DNA from: Methylocystis sp. B8
Lineage (GTDB): Bacteria > Pseudomonadota > Alphaproteobacteria > Rhizobiales > Beijerinckiaceae
Direction: 5' to 3'
Length of the DNA: 64,000 bases
Assembly: GCF_005771425.1 (NCBI RefSeq)
Contig: NZ_VBTZ01000003.1
Span: forward strand, 186,001-250,000
Part shown: positions 8,520 to 17,341 of the stretch, one piece after another
Layout of the letters: the number at the start of each line of letters is the position of its first letter
How positions within the stretch are numbered: position 1 is the stretch's first letter
Made by a program: the position numbers and the translations under genes
Notes under the pieces: generated by a model
The model's database searches: none
The model's input: only the letters and a program-made list of their open reading frames with translations
What the model was told of the DNA's origin: nothing

Positions 8520-11198
8520 ATGACCAAGTGGGTTTACAGCTTCAGCGCCGGTCGCTCCGAAGGGTCGGCGTCGATGAAAGACCTTTTGGGCGGCAAGGGC
8601 GCCAATCTCGCTGAAATGGCGGCGCTCGGCCTGCCGGTGCCGCCGGGCTTCACCATCACCACCGAGGTTTGCGCCTATTTTTTCGCCAACGGCAAGAGCT
8701 TTCCCGCCGATCTCGCTCCCCAGGTTGACGAAGCGCTCGCAGAAATCGGCCGCGTCGCCGGACATGCTTTCGAGGACCCTCAGTGGCCGCTGCTCGTCTC
8801 CGTGCGTTCGGGCGCTCGCGCCTCGATGCCCGGAATGATGGACACCGTTCTCAATTTGGGCCTTAACGACGAGACGGTCGAAGCTGTCGCGCGCAACTCC
8901 GGCGACGAACGCTTCGCATGGGACTGTTACCGGCGCTTTATCGAAATGTATTCCTCCGTCGTGCTCGGCGTTGAACATCATGAGTTCGAGGAAGCGCTGG
9001 AGCACATGAAGGAAAGCAAGGGTTTCGCGCTCGACACGCAGCTCTCGGCCGACGATTGGCGCAAGGTCGCGGCGCAATATAAGGCGATCGTCGAAAATTT
9101 TGCAGGCAAGAGTTTCCCGCAAGATCCCCGCGAGCAATTGTGGGGCGCGATCAAGGCGGTGTTTTCGTCCTGGATGAACAATCGCGCTATCGTCTATCGC
9201 AGCCTGCACAACATTCCCGAGAATTGGGGCACCGCGGTCAATATCCAGGCGATGGTGTTTGGCAATATGGGCGCGCAGTCGGCGACCGGCGTCGCCTTCA
9301 CGCGCAATCCTTCGACCGGCGTGCGCGAGCTCTATGGCGAATACCTCATCAACGCGCAGGGCGAAGACGTCGTCGCCGGCATTCGCACGCCGCAGCCCAT
9401 CACCCAGTCCGCAAGCCACGCCTCCGGCTTCGAGAAAGTTTCGCTCGAAGCGGCGATGCCGGCGATCTTCGCCGAATTCAAGGGATATGCCGATAAGCTC
9501 GAACGCCACTTCCGCGACATGCAGGACATGGAGTTCACGGTCGAGCGCGGCAAATTATGGATGCTGCAGACGCGCGCGGGCAAACGAACCGCGCGCGCGG
9601 CGCTGAAACTCGCCGTCGACATGGCGCGCGAAGGTTTGATCGGCAAGGATGAGGCGATTGTGCGAGTCGAGCCGCAGTCGCTCGAACAATTGCTTCATCC
9701 GACGATCGATCCCACCGCGAAGCGCAATATTCTCGCGACAGGTTTGCCCGCTTCGCCTGGCGCGGCGGTCGGCGAAATTGTCTTCGATCCGGAAGAAGCC
9801 GCGAAGCTCGCATCGAACGGCCGCAAGATCATTCTCGTGCGCATCGAGACGAGTCCCGAAGACATCGGCGGCATGCATGCGGCGGAAGGCATTCTCACCG
9901 CGCGCGGCGGCATGACCTCGCACGCCGCCGTCGTGGCGCGCGGCATGGGCAAGCCCTGCGTCACCGGCGCCGGCGCGCTGCGCATCGACTATGAGGATCA
10001 GAGCTTTACCGTCGCCGGCAAGCGCTTCGCCAAGGGCGAGCGCATCACCATCGACGGATCGGCGGGCCAGGTCATCGCCGGCGAGGTGAAGATGCAGCGG
10101 CCGGAGCTCACTGGCGAATTCGCCGTGCTGATGTCCTGGGCGGATCAGAAACGGCGTCTGAAAATCCGCGCCAACGCCGAAACGCCCGCAGACGCGCGCG
10201 CCGCCCGCCGCTTCGGCGCCGAAGGCATCGGCCTCGCGCGCACCGAACATATGTTTTTCGAAGGCGAGCGCATCGTCGCGGTGCGCGAAATGATTCTCGC
10301 CGACGATATTGAGGGACGCCGCCACGCGCTGGCGAAGCTCCTGCCGATGCAGCGCGAGGATTTCAAGCAGCTCTTCGAGATCATGTCGGGCCTGCCGGTC
10401 ACCATCCGTCTGCTCGATCCGCCGCTGCATGAGTTCCTGCCGCATTCGGATTCGGAAATCGCCGCCGTGGCGAAGGCGATGGGCGCCGATCCGGTGAAGC
10501 TGCGCCGCCGCGCCGCGCAGCTTTCCGAATTCAATCCGATGCTCGGCTTTCGCGGCGTGCGCCTCGCGGTGATTTTTCCCGAAATCGTCGACATGCAGGC
10601 GCGGGCGATTTTCGAGGCGGCGATCGAAGCCTCGCTCTCGACCGGCGAACCGGTCGACATCGAAATCATGGCGCCGCTCGTCTTCACCGGCGCCGAGCTC
10701 GATCTCGTCAAGTCGCGCGTCGCCGAGATGGCGAAGCTCGTTGAAGATGAAACCGGCATCAGGCCGAACTACCACGTCGGCACGATGATCGAACTGCCGC
10801 GCGCGGCGCTGCGCGCCGGCGACATCGCCGCTTCGGCGGATTTCTTCTCCTTCGGCACCAACGATCTGACGCAGACGACGCTCGGCATTTCGCGCGACGA
10901 TTCAGGCTCTTTCCTCAACGCCTATGTCGAAAAGGGATTGCTGCCGGCCGACCCTTTCGTGACGATCGATCAGGAAGGCGTCGGCGAGCTTGTCGCGCTC
11001 GGCTGCAAACGCGCCCGCGCCGCGAATCCGACGATTACGCTCGGGGTCTGCGGCGAACATGGCGGCGACCCGGCTTCTGTCGCCTTCTTCGACAAGATCG
11101 GCTTCGACTATGTGTCCTGTTCGCCATTCCGCGTGCCGATCGCGCGGCTCGCGGCCGCTCAAGCGGCGCTCGGCGAAAAGGCGGTCAGCACCGCCTGA
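8520..11198 (+). CDS. ppdK: Pyruvate, phosphate dikinase
   Basis: Reversible interconversion of pyruvate + ATP + Pi and phosphoenolpyruvate + AMP + PPi in the cytosol; in methylotrophs it can feed PEP to the serine cycle or gluconeogenesis. At 892 residues it is full length. The nucleotide-binding domain opens with SMKDLLGGKGANLAEM. The swivelling domain carries the phospho-accepting His468 in GGMTSHAAVVARGMGKPCV. The C-terminal PEP/pyruvate barrel has the catalytic Cys844 in GVCGEHGGDP and the FSFGTNDLTQ motif. It is transcribed alone; a REP-like pair follows. Confidence 0.97.
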   Translation: MTKWVYSFSAGRSEGSASMKDLLGGKGANLAEMAALGLPVPPGFTITTEVCAYFFANGKSFPADLAPQVDEALAEIGRVAGHAFEDPQWPLLVSVRSGARASMPGMMDTVLNLGLNDETVEAVARNSGDERFAWDCYRRFIEMYSSVVLGVEHHEFEEALEHMKESKGFALDTQLSADDWRKVAAQYKAIVENFAGKSFPQDPREQLWGAIKAVFSSWMNNRAIVYRSLHNIPENWGTAVNIQAMVFGNMGAQSATGVAFTRNPSTGVRELYGEYLINAQGEDVVAGIRTPQPITQSASHASGFEKVSLEAAMPAIFAEFKGYADKLERHFRDMQDMEFTVERGKLWMLQTRAGKRTARAALKLAVDMAREGLIGKDEAIVRVEPQSLEQLLHPTIDPTAKRNILATGLPASPGAAVGEIVFDPEEAAKLASNGRKIILVRIETSPEDIGGMHAAEGILTARGGMTSHAAVVARGMGKPCVTGAGALRIDYEDQSFTVAGKRFAKGERITIDGSAGQVIAGEVKMQRPELTGEFAVLMSWADQKRRLKIRANAETPADARAARRFGAEGIGLARTEHMFFEGERIVAVREMILADDIEGRRHALAKLLPMQREDFKQLFEIMSGLPVTIRLLDPPLHEFLPHSDSEIAAVAKAMGADPVKLRRRAAQLSEFNPMLGFRGVRLAVIFPEIVDMQARAIFEAAIEASLSTGEPVDIEIMAPLVFTGAELDLVKSRVAEMAKLVEDETGIRPNYHVGTMIELPRAALRAGDIAASADFFSFGTNDLTQTTLGISRDDSGSFLNAYVEKGLLPADPFVTIDQEGVGELVALGCKRARAANPTITLGVCGEHGGDPASVAFFDKIGFDYVSCSPFRVPIARLAAAQAALGEKAVSTA

Positions 11199-11225
11199 TC
11201 TCGTCTAGAAATTCTCAAGCAGAAA

Positions 11226-11310
11226 CGTCATGGCCGGGCTTGTCCCGGCCATCGATGCCGTCGTGCGCGGCAGCCTTACGTGGATGCCCGGCGCAAGGCC
11301 GGGCATGAAG
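11226..11310. repeat. REP-like pair of imperfectly related palindromes
   Basis: Two GC-rich palindromes lie side by side in the ppdK - cNMP gap: 11230-11252 (ATGGCCGGG arms, 5-base loop) and 11284-11306 (ATGCCCGGC arms). GTCATGGCCGGGCTTGTCCC is a word I know from dispersed intergenic repeats of Bradyrhizobium-like and Methylocystis-like genomes. The genes converge here, so the element may also end transcripts. Copy number cannot be judged from one window. Confidence 0.6.
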
Positions 11311-11355
11311 CTTAGGGAGAGGCGTCGAGCGCTTTCCGTAGACGCAGCCGCGGCG

Positions 11356-12027
11356 CTAAGCGCTCTCCAGCTCTTCGTCGCGATGGTTCATCTCGAAGCG
11401 GCGCACGATCAGGCGCACGAGATAAAGGCCGAACTCGGGATTCTGAAAATAGAGCTGCTCGAACTGCTCATAGGTGATGACGAGCAGTCGTACGTCGCTC
11501 ATGCAGCGCGCCGTCGCCGTGCGCTTGCCCGCATGTGTAAAAAGCGCCATCTCGCCGAAAATGTCGCCCGGCGAGAGAATTGCGCCGCGTTCGACGATTT
11601 CCACGCGTCCCTCGACGACGACGAAGGCTTCGTCGGCTTCGTCGCCCTTCCAGAAGATCCTTTCGCCAGCGCTGAGCGCGCGTGGATGCATGAAGGGCTT
11701 CAGCCATTCGATATTCAGATCGCCGTCATTGGCTTCGCGCACGCTGGCGATCAGCCGGTTCATTTCGCGCATTCGCGTGAAGTTGAGCGGCAGATTGATC
11801 GCATGTTTGGCGATCGTCGGCGGACTGGCGATGAGGAGTCCATAAGTCACGCCGAGCACATTGCCGAGCATCGCTGTGATGCGCAGCGGAATCATCCGCT
11901 TCATGTAAGCCGCGCCGACCACCGTCGACGCCTCGGCCCAGGCGAGCGCCGTCAGCGCCACGGCGCCGACCGTCTTTCCCGCGTCGGACGTGGCCCAGTT
12001 CGTTATCGCATCGATCAATTCGGACAT
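11356..12027 (-). CDS. Membrane-anchored cyclic-nucleotide-binding domain protein
   Basis: 223 residues. Two hydrophobic segments near residues 20-40 (TVGAVALTALAWAEASTVVG) and 48-70 (RITAMLGNVLGVTYGLLIA) are followed by a Crp/Fnr-type cNMP-binding beta-roll of about 110 residues. This includes the phosphate-binding cassette region ILSPGDIFGEMALFTHAGKRTATARC. There is no helix-turn-helix, so it is a sensor rather than a transcription factor. The ATG at 12027 has GGAAG upstream. The ligand is not known. It converges on ppdK and diverges from yjbQ. Confidence 0.8.
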   Translation of the reverse strand: MSELIDAITNWATSDAGKTVGAVALTALAWAEASTVVGAAYMKRMIPLRITAMLGNVLGVTYGLLIASPPTIAKHAINLPLNFTRMREMNRLIASVREANDGDLNIEWLKPFMHPRALSAGERIFWKGDEADEAFVVVEGRVEIVERGAILSPGDIFGEMALFTHAGKRTATARCMSDVRLLVITYEQFEQLYFQNPEFGLYLVRLIVRRFEMNHRDEELESA

Positions 12028-12136
12028 TGCGGCTTCCACGGTTGCGCGCTGCGCTTAACCTTTGCGCCGCGCCCACACAAGCGCTCAAAGAGCTTGTGGG
12101 ACTGGACTTTCCAATGCGCTTTCGCACATTCGCCCT

Positions 12137-12553
12137 ATGCGACAAACGAGCCGGATGCTGCGGATCGAAACTTCGGGACGCGGATTTTACGAATTAACCG
12201 AGAATATTCGCGACTTTGCGCGCAGCGCGGGCATGACTCAGGGTTTGCTGACAGTTTTTTGCCGACACACCTCCGCCTCGCTGCTCATTCAGGAGAACGC
12301 CGACCCGACGGTGCTGCGCGATCTCGAAGCCGTCTTCGCGCGGCTCGCGCCCGAGGGCGCGGATTACGCGCATGACACGGAAGGCCCTGATGATATGCCG
12401 GCGCATATCCGCGTCGCGCTCACCCAGACGCAGCTCTCGATCCCGCTCATCGGCGGCGTTCTGTCGCTTGGGACCTGGCAGGGCGTTTTTCTCTTCGAGC
12501 ACCGTCGGCGCGCCCACCGCCGCGAGATCGCGCTCCATCTGATCGGCGAATAG
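12137..12553 (+). CDS. yjbQ: YjbQ family protein (UPF0047)
   Basis: A 138-residue member of the YjbQ/UPF0047 family, trimeric proteins reported to have weak thiamine-phosphate-synthase activity. The family signature TVFCRHTSASLLIQENADP carries the conserved His/Ser. HDTEGPDDMPAHIRVALTQ and LGTWQGVFLFEHR complete the active-site region. Two ATGs, 12137 and 12155, are possible; the first is used. The physiological role of the family remains open. It is divergent from the cNMP-binding protein. Confidence 0.88.
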   Translation: MRQTSRMLRIETSGRGFYELTENIRDFARSAGMTQGLLTVFCRHTSASLLIQENADPTVLRDLEAVFARLAPEGADYAHDTEGPDDMPAHIRVALTQTQLSIPLIGGVLSLGTWQGVFLFEHRRRAHRREIALHLIGE

Positions 12554-12700
12554 CTCCAACAGTTGCGTCATTCTGGCACGTCGCCTCAGGGCCGCCGGCA
12601 ACGGTTCTGCAAGGCTAATGAACGATAAGATTTCTCGAAAGTTCGCATTCGGGGCGGGGCGGCGGAAGATCGCGGCGCCTTGCGGGATTCGCCGTCGCAA

Positions 12701-13975
12701 ATGGGCCAGTCTATGCGTCGTCAGTCGAGAACGCGTTTTGCCCGCAGAGGCGTTGCTCCCTGGGTTTTTAGCGTAACTGCGCCATGGGCGCTCGGCGTCG
12801 GCATGTTGGTTTCCTTTACCGCCGCCGCGGGACAGGATCCGACCGCCGATTGGAAAGTTTCTCCGCTCGCGGCGCGCGCCCCCCGGGGCTTGACGGTGGG
12901 CTTTAGCGAGGCGGCCAGCGGCGACTACGGGTTATACGGCGAGACGCGCGCCCTAATCCAGCAGGCCAGGCTGATTGTTGGCGCAGCGGAGGAGAATGTG
13001 GCGGGCGCCGATGAGCGTGAGCCGCATGTCGATCTCAAGCCCGACGTGAAGCATTTTCCCCAGGTCGATCGGCGGCACAAAGGCGATCCGGTCGTCGCCA
13101 TGCGGCCGGGGTTTGAGACGCGCCGTTCGCAGCCCGCGAATATTAGCCTGAACCACGCTCCGCCGCTTTCCTTCGGCGTCGACGGCAAATCGACGCCGCT
13201 CGCTCCGCGTGGCAGGACTCCGGGCGACGATGCGCTCGAAGAGGCGGACGCCAATTTACCGCCCGAGCCGGCGACGACACAAAAGTCGACGGCGGTAGCC
13301 TCGCCCTCTCAAAGCTCATCGATTGCGACGCCGATCGGCGCCGAGCCTTCGCGAGAGTCCGGAAAGGAGGCGCTGACCGAACGCGCCCTCCACGGCGCCA
13401 CGCCGCAGACGCCGCGCGCCGTGGCGCTGGGATCATCGACGCCGGCGCAGCCGGACGCCGTGCCGATCGAAGTCTCGTCATTCCAAGGCGCGACGCTGGC
13501 GCTTTCTGTTCCCGGCAAGGATGACGCGGCGCGGCCGGATTATGCCGCCTCAATCGACCCAGAGAAGCTTGGGCGCGAAACTCGCTGTCTGGCGGAAGCG
13601 GTCTATTTCGAGGCGCGCAGCGAACCCGAGACCGGGCAGGCGGCCGTCGCGCAGGTCGTGCTCAATCGCGTCCAAAGCGGACTCTATCCTGCAAGCGTCT
13701 GCGGCGTCGTTTATCAGAACCGGCATCGCTATCGTGGATGCCAGTTCTCCTTCGCCTGCGAAGGCCGCTCGCTCCGCATCACCGAAGGCGACGCCTGGGA
13801 GCAAGCGGTGCGAATCGCGAATGAAGTGATGAATGGGCGGACCTATATTTCAGACGTCGGCCGTTCGACGCATTATCACGCCACTTATGTGCGGCCTCGC
13901 TGGTCGCGCGCGCTCACCAAAATGGACGCGATCGGACGCCATATTTTCTATCGCTTGAAGCCGGGCCAGACGTGA
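12701..13975 (+). CDS. SleB-type cell-wall hydrolase with long disordered N-terminus
   Basis: 424 residues. The last ~140 are a Hydrolase_2/SleB domain (CLAEAVYFEARSEPETGQAA, VAQVVLNRVQSGLYP, CQFSFACEGR), a lytic-transglycosylase-like fold acting on peptidoglycan; the Glu in AEAVYFEAR is the likely catalytic acid. The N-terminus has a basic stretch and a hydrophobic segment (TAPWALGVGMLVSFTAAAG), giving export or inner-membrane anchoring. About 250 Pro/Ala/Ser-rich residues without recognisable domains lie between and could span periplasm. Starts at 12701 or 12713 are both possible. Confidence 0.88.
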   Translation: MGQSMRRQSRTRFARRGVAPWVFSVTAPWALGVGMLVSFTAAAGQDPTADWKVSPLAARAPRGLTVGFSEAASGDYGLYGETRALIQQARLIVGAAEENVAGADEREPHVDLKPDVKHFPQVDRRHKGDPVVAMRPGFETRRSQPANISLNHAPPLSFGVDGKSTPLAPRGRTPGDDALEEADANLPPEPATTQKSTAVASPSQSSSIATPIGAEPSRESGKEALTERALHGATPQTPRAVALGSSTPAQPDAVPIEVSSFQGATLALSVPGKDDAARPDYAASIDPEKLGRETRCLAEAVYFEARSEPETGQAAVAQVVLNRVQSGLYPASVCGVVYQNRHRYRGCQFSFACEGRSLRITEGDAWEQAVRIANEVMNGRTYISDVGRSTHYHATYVRPRWSRALTKMDAIGRHIFYRLKPGQT

Positions 13976-14167
13976 TTTTTTATAGCGCGACAAATTGAAT
14001 AGCGCTTGGCGACAGATCAAATCGCAACCAATTCCTCTTCACGCCTCGCTCGCGAGCCTCGCATATGGGGGCAAAACAGCTTGACGACGAGCTAGAAAAG
14101 TGCCCGGCCTTCCAGGCCAGACGCTCCCAAAGGGCCCAAAATGCCAAGGAGCCGAAAACTAGCTGCC

Positions 14168-14794
14168 TTATTTCACAAAGCGCTCAATTTCCAGCAGATA
14201 GCATAGCCCGCCGCGCGAACGGCGGTCCCTTGCATCCTTTGCAGCTTGCGTCTCCCTCGAAATTGTATCGAAAATCTTCCCAATTCCTTGCGCGAGGGCG
14301 TTCCCGAGGCCCCCGGTTACATACGCCGCTGTCAAGTATCCTCCGATCGCAACAGCGTCAGCTCCACGAACACTCCATGGACGGTTCGATTTCCTAAAAT
14401 CCTCGCGCAACTCATTGAGTGCCGGTCTGATCTCCGTGTTAACAAAAAACTCGGTTTTCCGCTCGATTTCTTCGGTGTCCCCTTCACTTATCATGCCCGC
14501 GAGCTTCCCCGCATACTTCAGCATGCCGGCCCGAAACGTCTTGAGCTTTTCTCTGTTCTGTTCGCGAAAATCAATTAATTGTCCTGGTGTCATAGCTGAC
14601 ACCTCAGGTAGCACGAGCCTTGCACATTGGATCGCGAGCAACGACGAGAGAATTCCAACATCATCTTTCAACATCGCTCCGCCAGTCCCAGGAATTGGTA
14701 GTTCCTTCGCATCGTTGACCAGGGGGATGCCTGTTTTCACGGACTTTAGAATGGCGCCCCCAAATAATGATAATCTCCTGGATAAAGGATACAC
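14168..14794 (-). pseudogene. Hypothetical protein, C-terminal part of a frame-split gene
   Basis: This frame encodes about 190 residues that make sense from GAILKSVKTGIPLVNDAKEL onwards: a predicted helical region (LLAIQCARLVLP, LIDFREQNREKLKTFRAGML, KYAGKLAGMI) and a small hydrophobic stretch GGYLTAAYVTGGLGNALAQG near the C-terminus. It overlaps the N-terminal part by 49 bases in the -1 frame, and its own GTG start has no ribosome site. I read it as the continuation of the gene at 15228. Base composition is AT-richer than the neighbours, suggesting acquired DNA. No family function is recognised. Confidence 0.6.
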
Positions 14795-15228
14795 TCTTCA
14801 CACCCAGGCAATGCTTTGGAGAAGTTGGAACGAATGTCGGGCACGAAGCCTTCTCGCGGCGGACCGTGTATTGAGTCGTAAATCCGACGGACCATGTCTT
14901 CAGGCGGGTTAATACGCTCTCTGAATGACCCATCCTTGTTTTTTTCAACAACACAAAATTCGCCTAGCGTCTTGGCGACCGGAACAAATCGTAACATTCC
15001 TATAATTTCGTAGGTATGCGCATCCTTGCGGTCCAGAGCTTCAAGGCGTCGTATCTCTTTATCCAGTTCAATGTCATCATAGTCGCCGATTGGCATGTAG
15101 ACGCCTGGGAAATGAATTTGGTCGAAGACAACGCCTAGCATCGTCAGGACGTGACTGTTGCGCGGAATAGGCGCAGAGTAATAAATCGCCTCGAATGCCA
15201 TCTGATTTTCGTTCAAAGAACGCTCCAC
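14746..15228 (-). pseudogene. Hypothetical protein, N-terminal part of a frame-split gene
   Basis: 160 residues from a GTG at 15228, or about 150 from the ATG at 15201. Recognisable features are RNSHVLTMLGVVFDQIHFPG and VYMPIGDYDDIELDKEIRRL; I recall similar hypothetical proteins of about 350 residues, but no named function. The frame stops at 14746 right after the heptamer T TTG GGG (0-frame codons TTG, GGG). A -1 shift there would continue directly into the frame ending at 14168, giving about 350 residues. The cause may be mutation, sequencing error or programmed shift. Confidence 0.6.
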
Positions 15229-15420
15229 CTTGTGGCGAGCACATCCCGCCGGATCGTTAGGGCCATTTCAGACCAGGGCTTACAAAATTACCTCTTATGG
15301 TCCGGCCCTTCTTTCGCGCCGGGCACGCGCCTCGCACAGTTCCCCCGCGTCCGTCCCTGTGTCGAATGGCCCCGACCGCAGGCACTGGCCATCCGGCCAA
15401 ACCAATCGGGCGTCGGGCAG

Positions 15421-16086
15421 TCATTCGATAAGTCGGGCGCGGATGATGCCGCGCACCGAATTGCCGAGGAAAAATTCGGACTGCGAAATATCTTCAAGGC
15501 GCAGGATCGACTCGCGGGCGCGCCCCTGCGCGATGAGCGCGGCGCGCAGCGTGCCCGGCAGTAGTCCGCAGGAGAGCGGCGGAGTCAGCAAAATTTCGCC
15601 CTGTGGAACGAAGAGGTTGCAGCGCGCCGCTTCGCAAAGCTCGCCGCGCTCGTTTTGAAAGAGAACCTCGTCTGCACCGCAGCGCTGCGCAGCCTCAGTG
15701 AGCGAATCTTCATAAAGCGCGCGCCGCGTCGTCTTGTGCTGCAACAGCGGATCGGCCGAAGAAAAGCGCTGCCCGGCCATGGCGACGCGCCAGACAGTAT
15801 CGCTCGGAATCGGTTCGATCGGCGTGACGCTTGTTTCGATCGCCCCGTCGCGCGAAAGAACCAGTCGCGCGCGCAGGCGCTCGCTCGCGGCATTCGCTAC
15901 GGCCGCGTTCAGCGCATTGCGCACGCGCGCCTCGTCATAGGCGAAGCCGAGCGCGGCGCTCGAAGCGGCCAGCCGCGCGAGATGTTCAGTGAAGAGATGA
16001 AAGCCTTCGTCACGCGTCCATAACAGCGTTTCGATCAGGCCGAAGTCGTTCTCGCGCCCGTCAGAAAGCGCGCCTTGATCAGACAT
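15421..16086 (-). CDS. pabC: Aminodeoxychorismate lyase, class IV aminotransferase fold
   Basis: PLP enzyme that splits 4-amino-4-deoxychorismate into p-aminobenzoate and pyruvate for folate synthesis. It opens with the conserved NDFGLIETLLW. The PLP-binding Lys is in QHKTTRRALYE, and DEVLFQNERGELCEAARCN and LPGTLRAALI fit the fold. At 221 residues it is slightly short for the family, but both ends are intact. Its ATG at 16086 lies 52 bases inside the end of pabB, so the pair is translated from overlapping frames and must be co-transcribed. Branched-chain aminotransferase relatives are less likely given the pabB neighbour. Confidence 0.9.
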   Translation of the reverse strand: MSDQGALSDGRENDFGLIETLLWTRDEGFHLFTEHLARLAASSAALGFAYDEARVRNALNAAVANAASERLRARLVLSRDGAIETSVTPIEPIPSDTVWRVAMAGQRFSSADPLLQHKTTRRALYEDSLTEAAQRCGADEVLFQNERGELCEAARCNLFVPQGEILLTPPLSCGLLPGTLRAALIAQGRARESILRLEDISQSEFFLGNSVRGIIRARLIE

Positions 16087-17219
16087 TCCTCATACTCTTC
16101 GCGCGCGCGTGAGTCGGCGACGACGGCGGAGCCGACATTGCAGATGAGCTCGCCATCTGGAAAAATGGTCAGGGTACGGATCGCGACATTAAAGCGGATG
16201 TCGCCATCGGGCGCGATGACGCCGAGCGATCCGCAATAGACGCCGCGCGCGGCGCATTCGAGATCGCGGATAATCTCCATCGCCCGGATCTTCGGGGCGC
16301 CGGTCACGGAGCCGCAAGGGAAAAGCCCAGTGAAGAGATCCTTCAAGGTCACGTCGTCGCGCAGCCGCGCCTCGATGCCAGACGTCATCTGATGCAACGT
16401 CGGATAGGTCTGGATGGTGAAGAGATCGGTCACTTTCACCGTGCCGACGATGGCGAGACGGGAGAGATCGTTTCTTAAGAGATCGACGATCATCAAATTC
16501 TCGGCGCGCGATTTTTCGTCTTCGACGAGATATTGTGCGCGCGCCATGTCTTCGGTCGGCAATACGCCACGCTGCGCCGTGCCCTTCATCGGGCGCGCGC
16601 GAATGGCGCGGCCCTGCGCCTCGAAGAACACTTCCGGCGAGAGCGAAACGACAGTCTCGTCCTCAAGCGCCACGACGCCGCCATAGGCGACAGGCTGTCG
16701 CTTGCGCAGACCGCGATAGAGCGCAAGCGGATCGCCGTCATAGCGCCCGCAAAGCGGGAAGGTCAGATTGATCTGATAGACGTCGCCAGCGAAAATATAT
16801 TCGCGGCATTTATTAAATCGCGCTGTGTAGTCTTCCTGCGTCCAGGAGGGCGAAAGCGGAATATCGGGCGCCGCGACTTCCGCCGGCGGCAGCGACCATG
16901 GCCGCGGCGCGCGAAACGCGCCGAAGAGGAGCAGCGGAGTCCGCGCGGTAGGCGTAGCTTGCGTCGCGAATTTTGGCTCTAGCGCATATCCAAGCTCGTA
17001 GCCGGCGTAGCCGGCGAGATAGAGGCCGCGTTTCGTCGCCGCCTCCATGCGTTCGAAGGCGTCCGCGACATCATCGGGTGCGCGCGCGACGATGATCTCT
17101 TCCGGCTCGTCGAACAAAAGCGCCTGTCCGCCGCTGCGGCCGTCTTCGAAGACGACGTAAGGCCGCGCCAGCGCGTCGTTTTGCGTCAGGGCGACAGGGC
17201 GTTCGGCGGCGTCTTGCAT
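16035..17219 (-). CDS. pabB: Aminodeoxychorismate synthase component I
   Basis: Converts chorismate to 4-amino-4-deoxychorismate with ammonia from a PabA glutaminase, which is not in the window. The chorismate-binding signatures are intact: AGDVYQINLTFPL, SLSPEVFFEAQG, RPMKGTAQRG, DLLRNDLSRLA, and GSVTGAPKIRAMEII near the C-terminus. At 394 residues it is the short stand-alone form. The ATG at 17219 is used; a TTG six codons earlier is possible. It is the first gene of a two-gene operon with pabC. Confidence 0.94.
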   Translation of the reverse strand: MQDAAERPVALTQNDALARPYVVFEDGRSGGQALLFDEPEEIIVARAPDDVADAFERMEAATKRGLYLAGYAGYELGYALEPKFATQATPTARTPLLLFGAFRAPRPWSLPPAEVAAPDIPLSPSWTQEDYTARFNKCREYIFAGDVYQINLTFPLCGRYDGDPLALYRGLRKRQPVAYGGVVALEDETVVSLSPEVFFEAQGRAIRARPMKGTAQRGVLPTEDMARAQYLVEDEKSRAENLMIVDLLRNDLSRLAIVGTVKVTDLFTIQTYPTLHQMTSGIEARLRDDVTLKDLFTGLFPCGSVTGAPKIRAMEIIRDLECAARGVYCGSLGVIAPDGDIRFNVAIRTLTIFPDGELICNVGSAVVADSRAREEYEECLIKARFLTGARTTSA

Positions 17220-17341
17220 TTCTGGCGGAGTTTCCAACGGAAGGGGATGTTATATCAGCCGGCTTCAGTTATGAAACGCCGCGCCCCCACGCAACTTCCG
17301 CTCCGCTTTGCTCTCGCTGCCTGCGCGGGCTATGACGGCCC

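Noticed and set aside
8436-10775. Two long minus-strand open frames (357 and 406 codons) opposite ppdK
   Set aside because: Their products are Arg/His/Asp-rich shadows of a GC-rich gene; ppdK has every family motif on the plus strand and the antisense frames match nothing.
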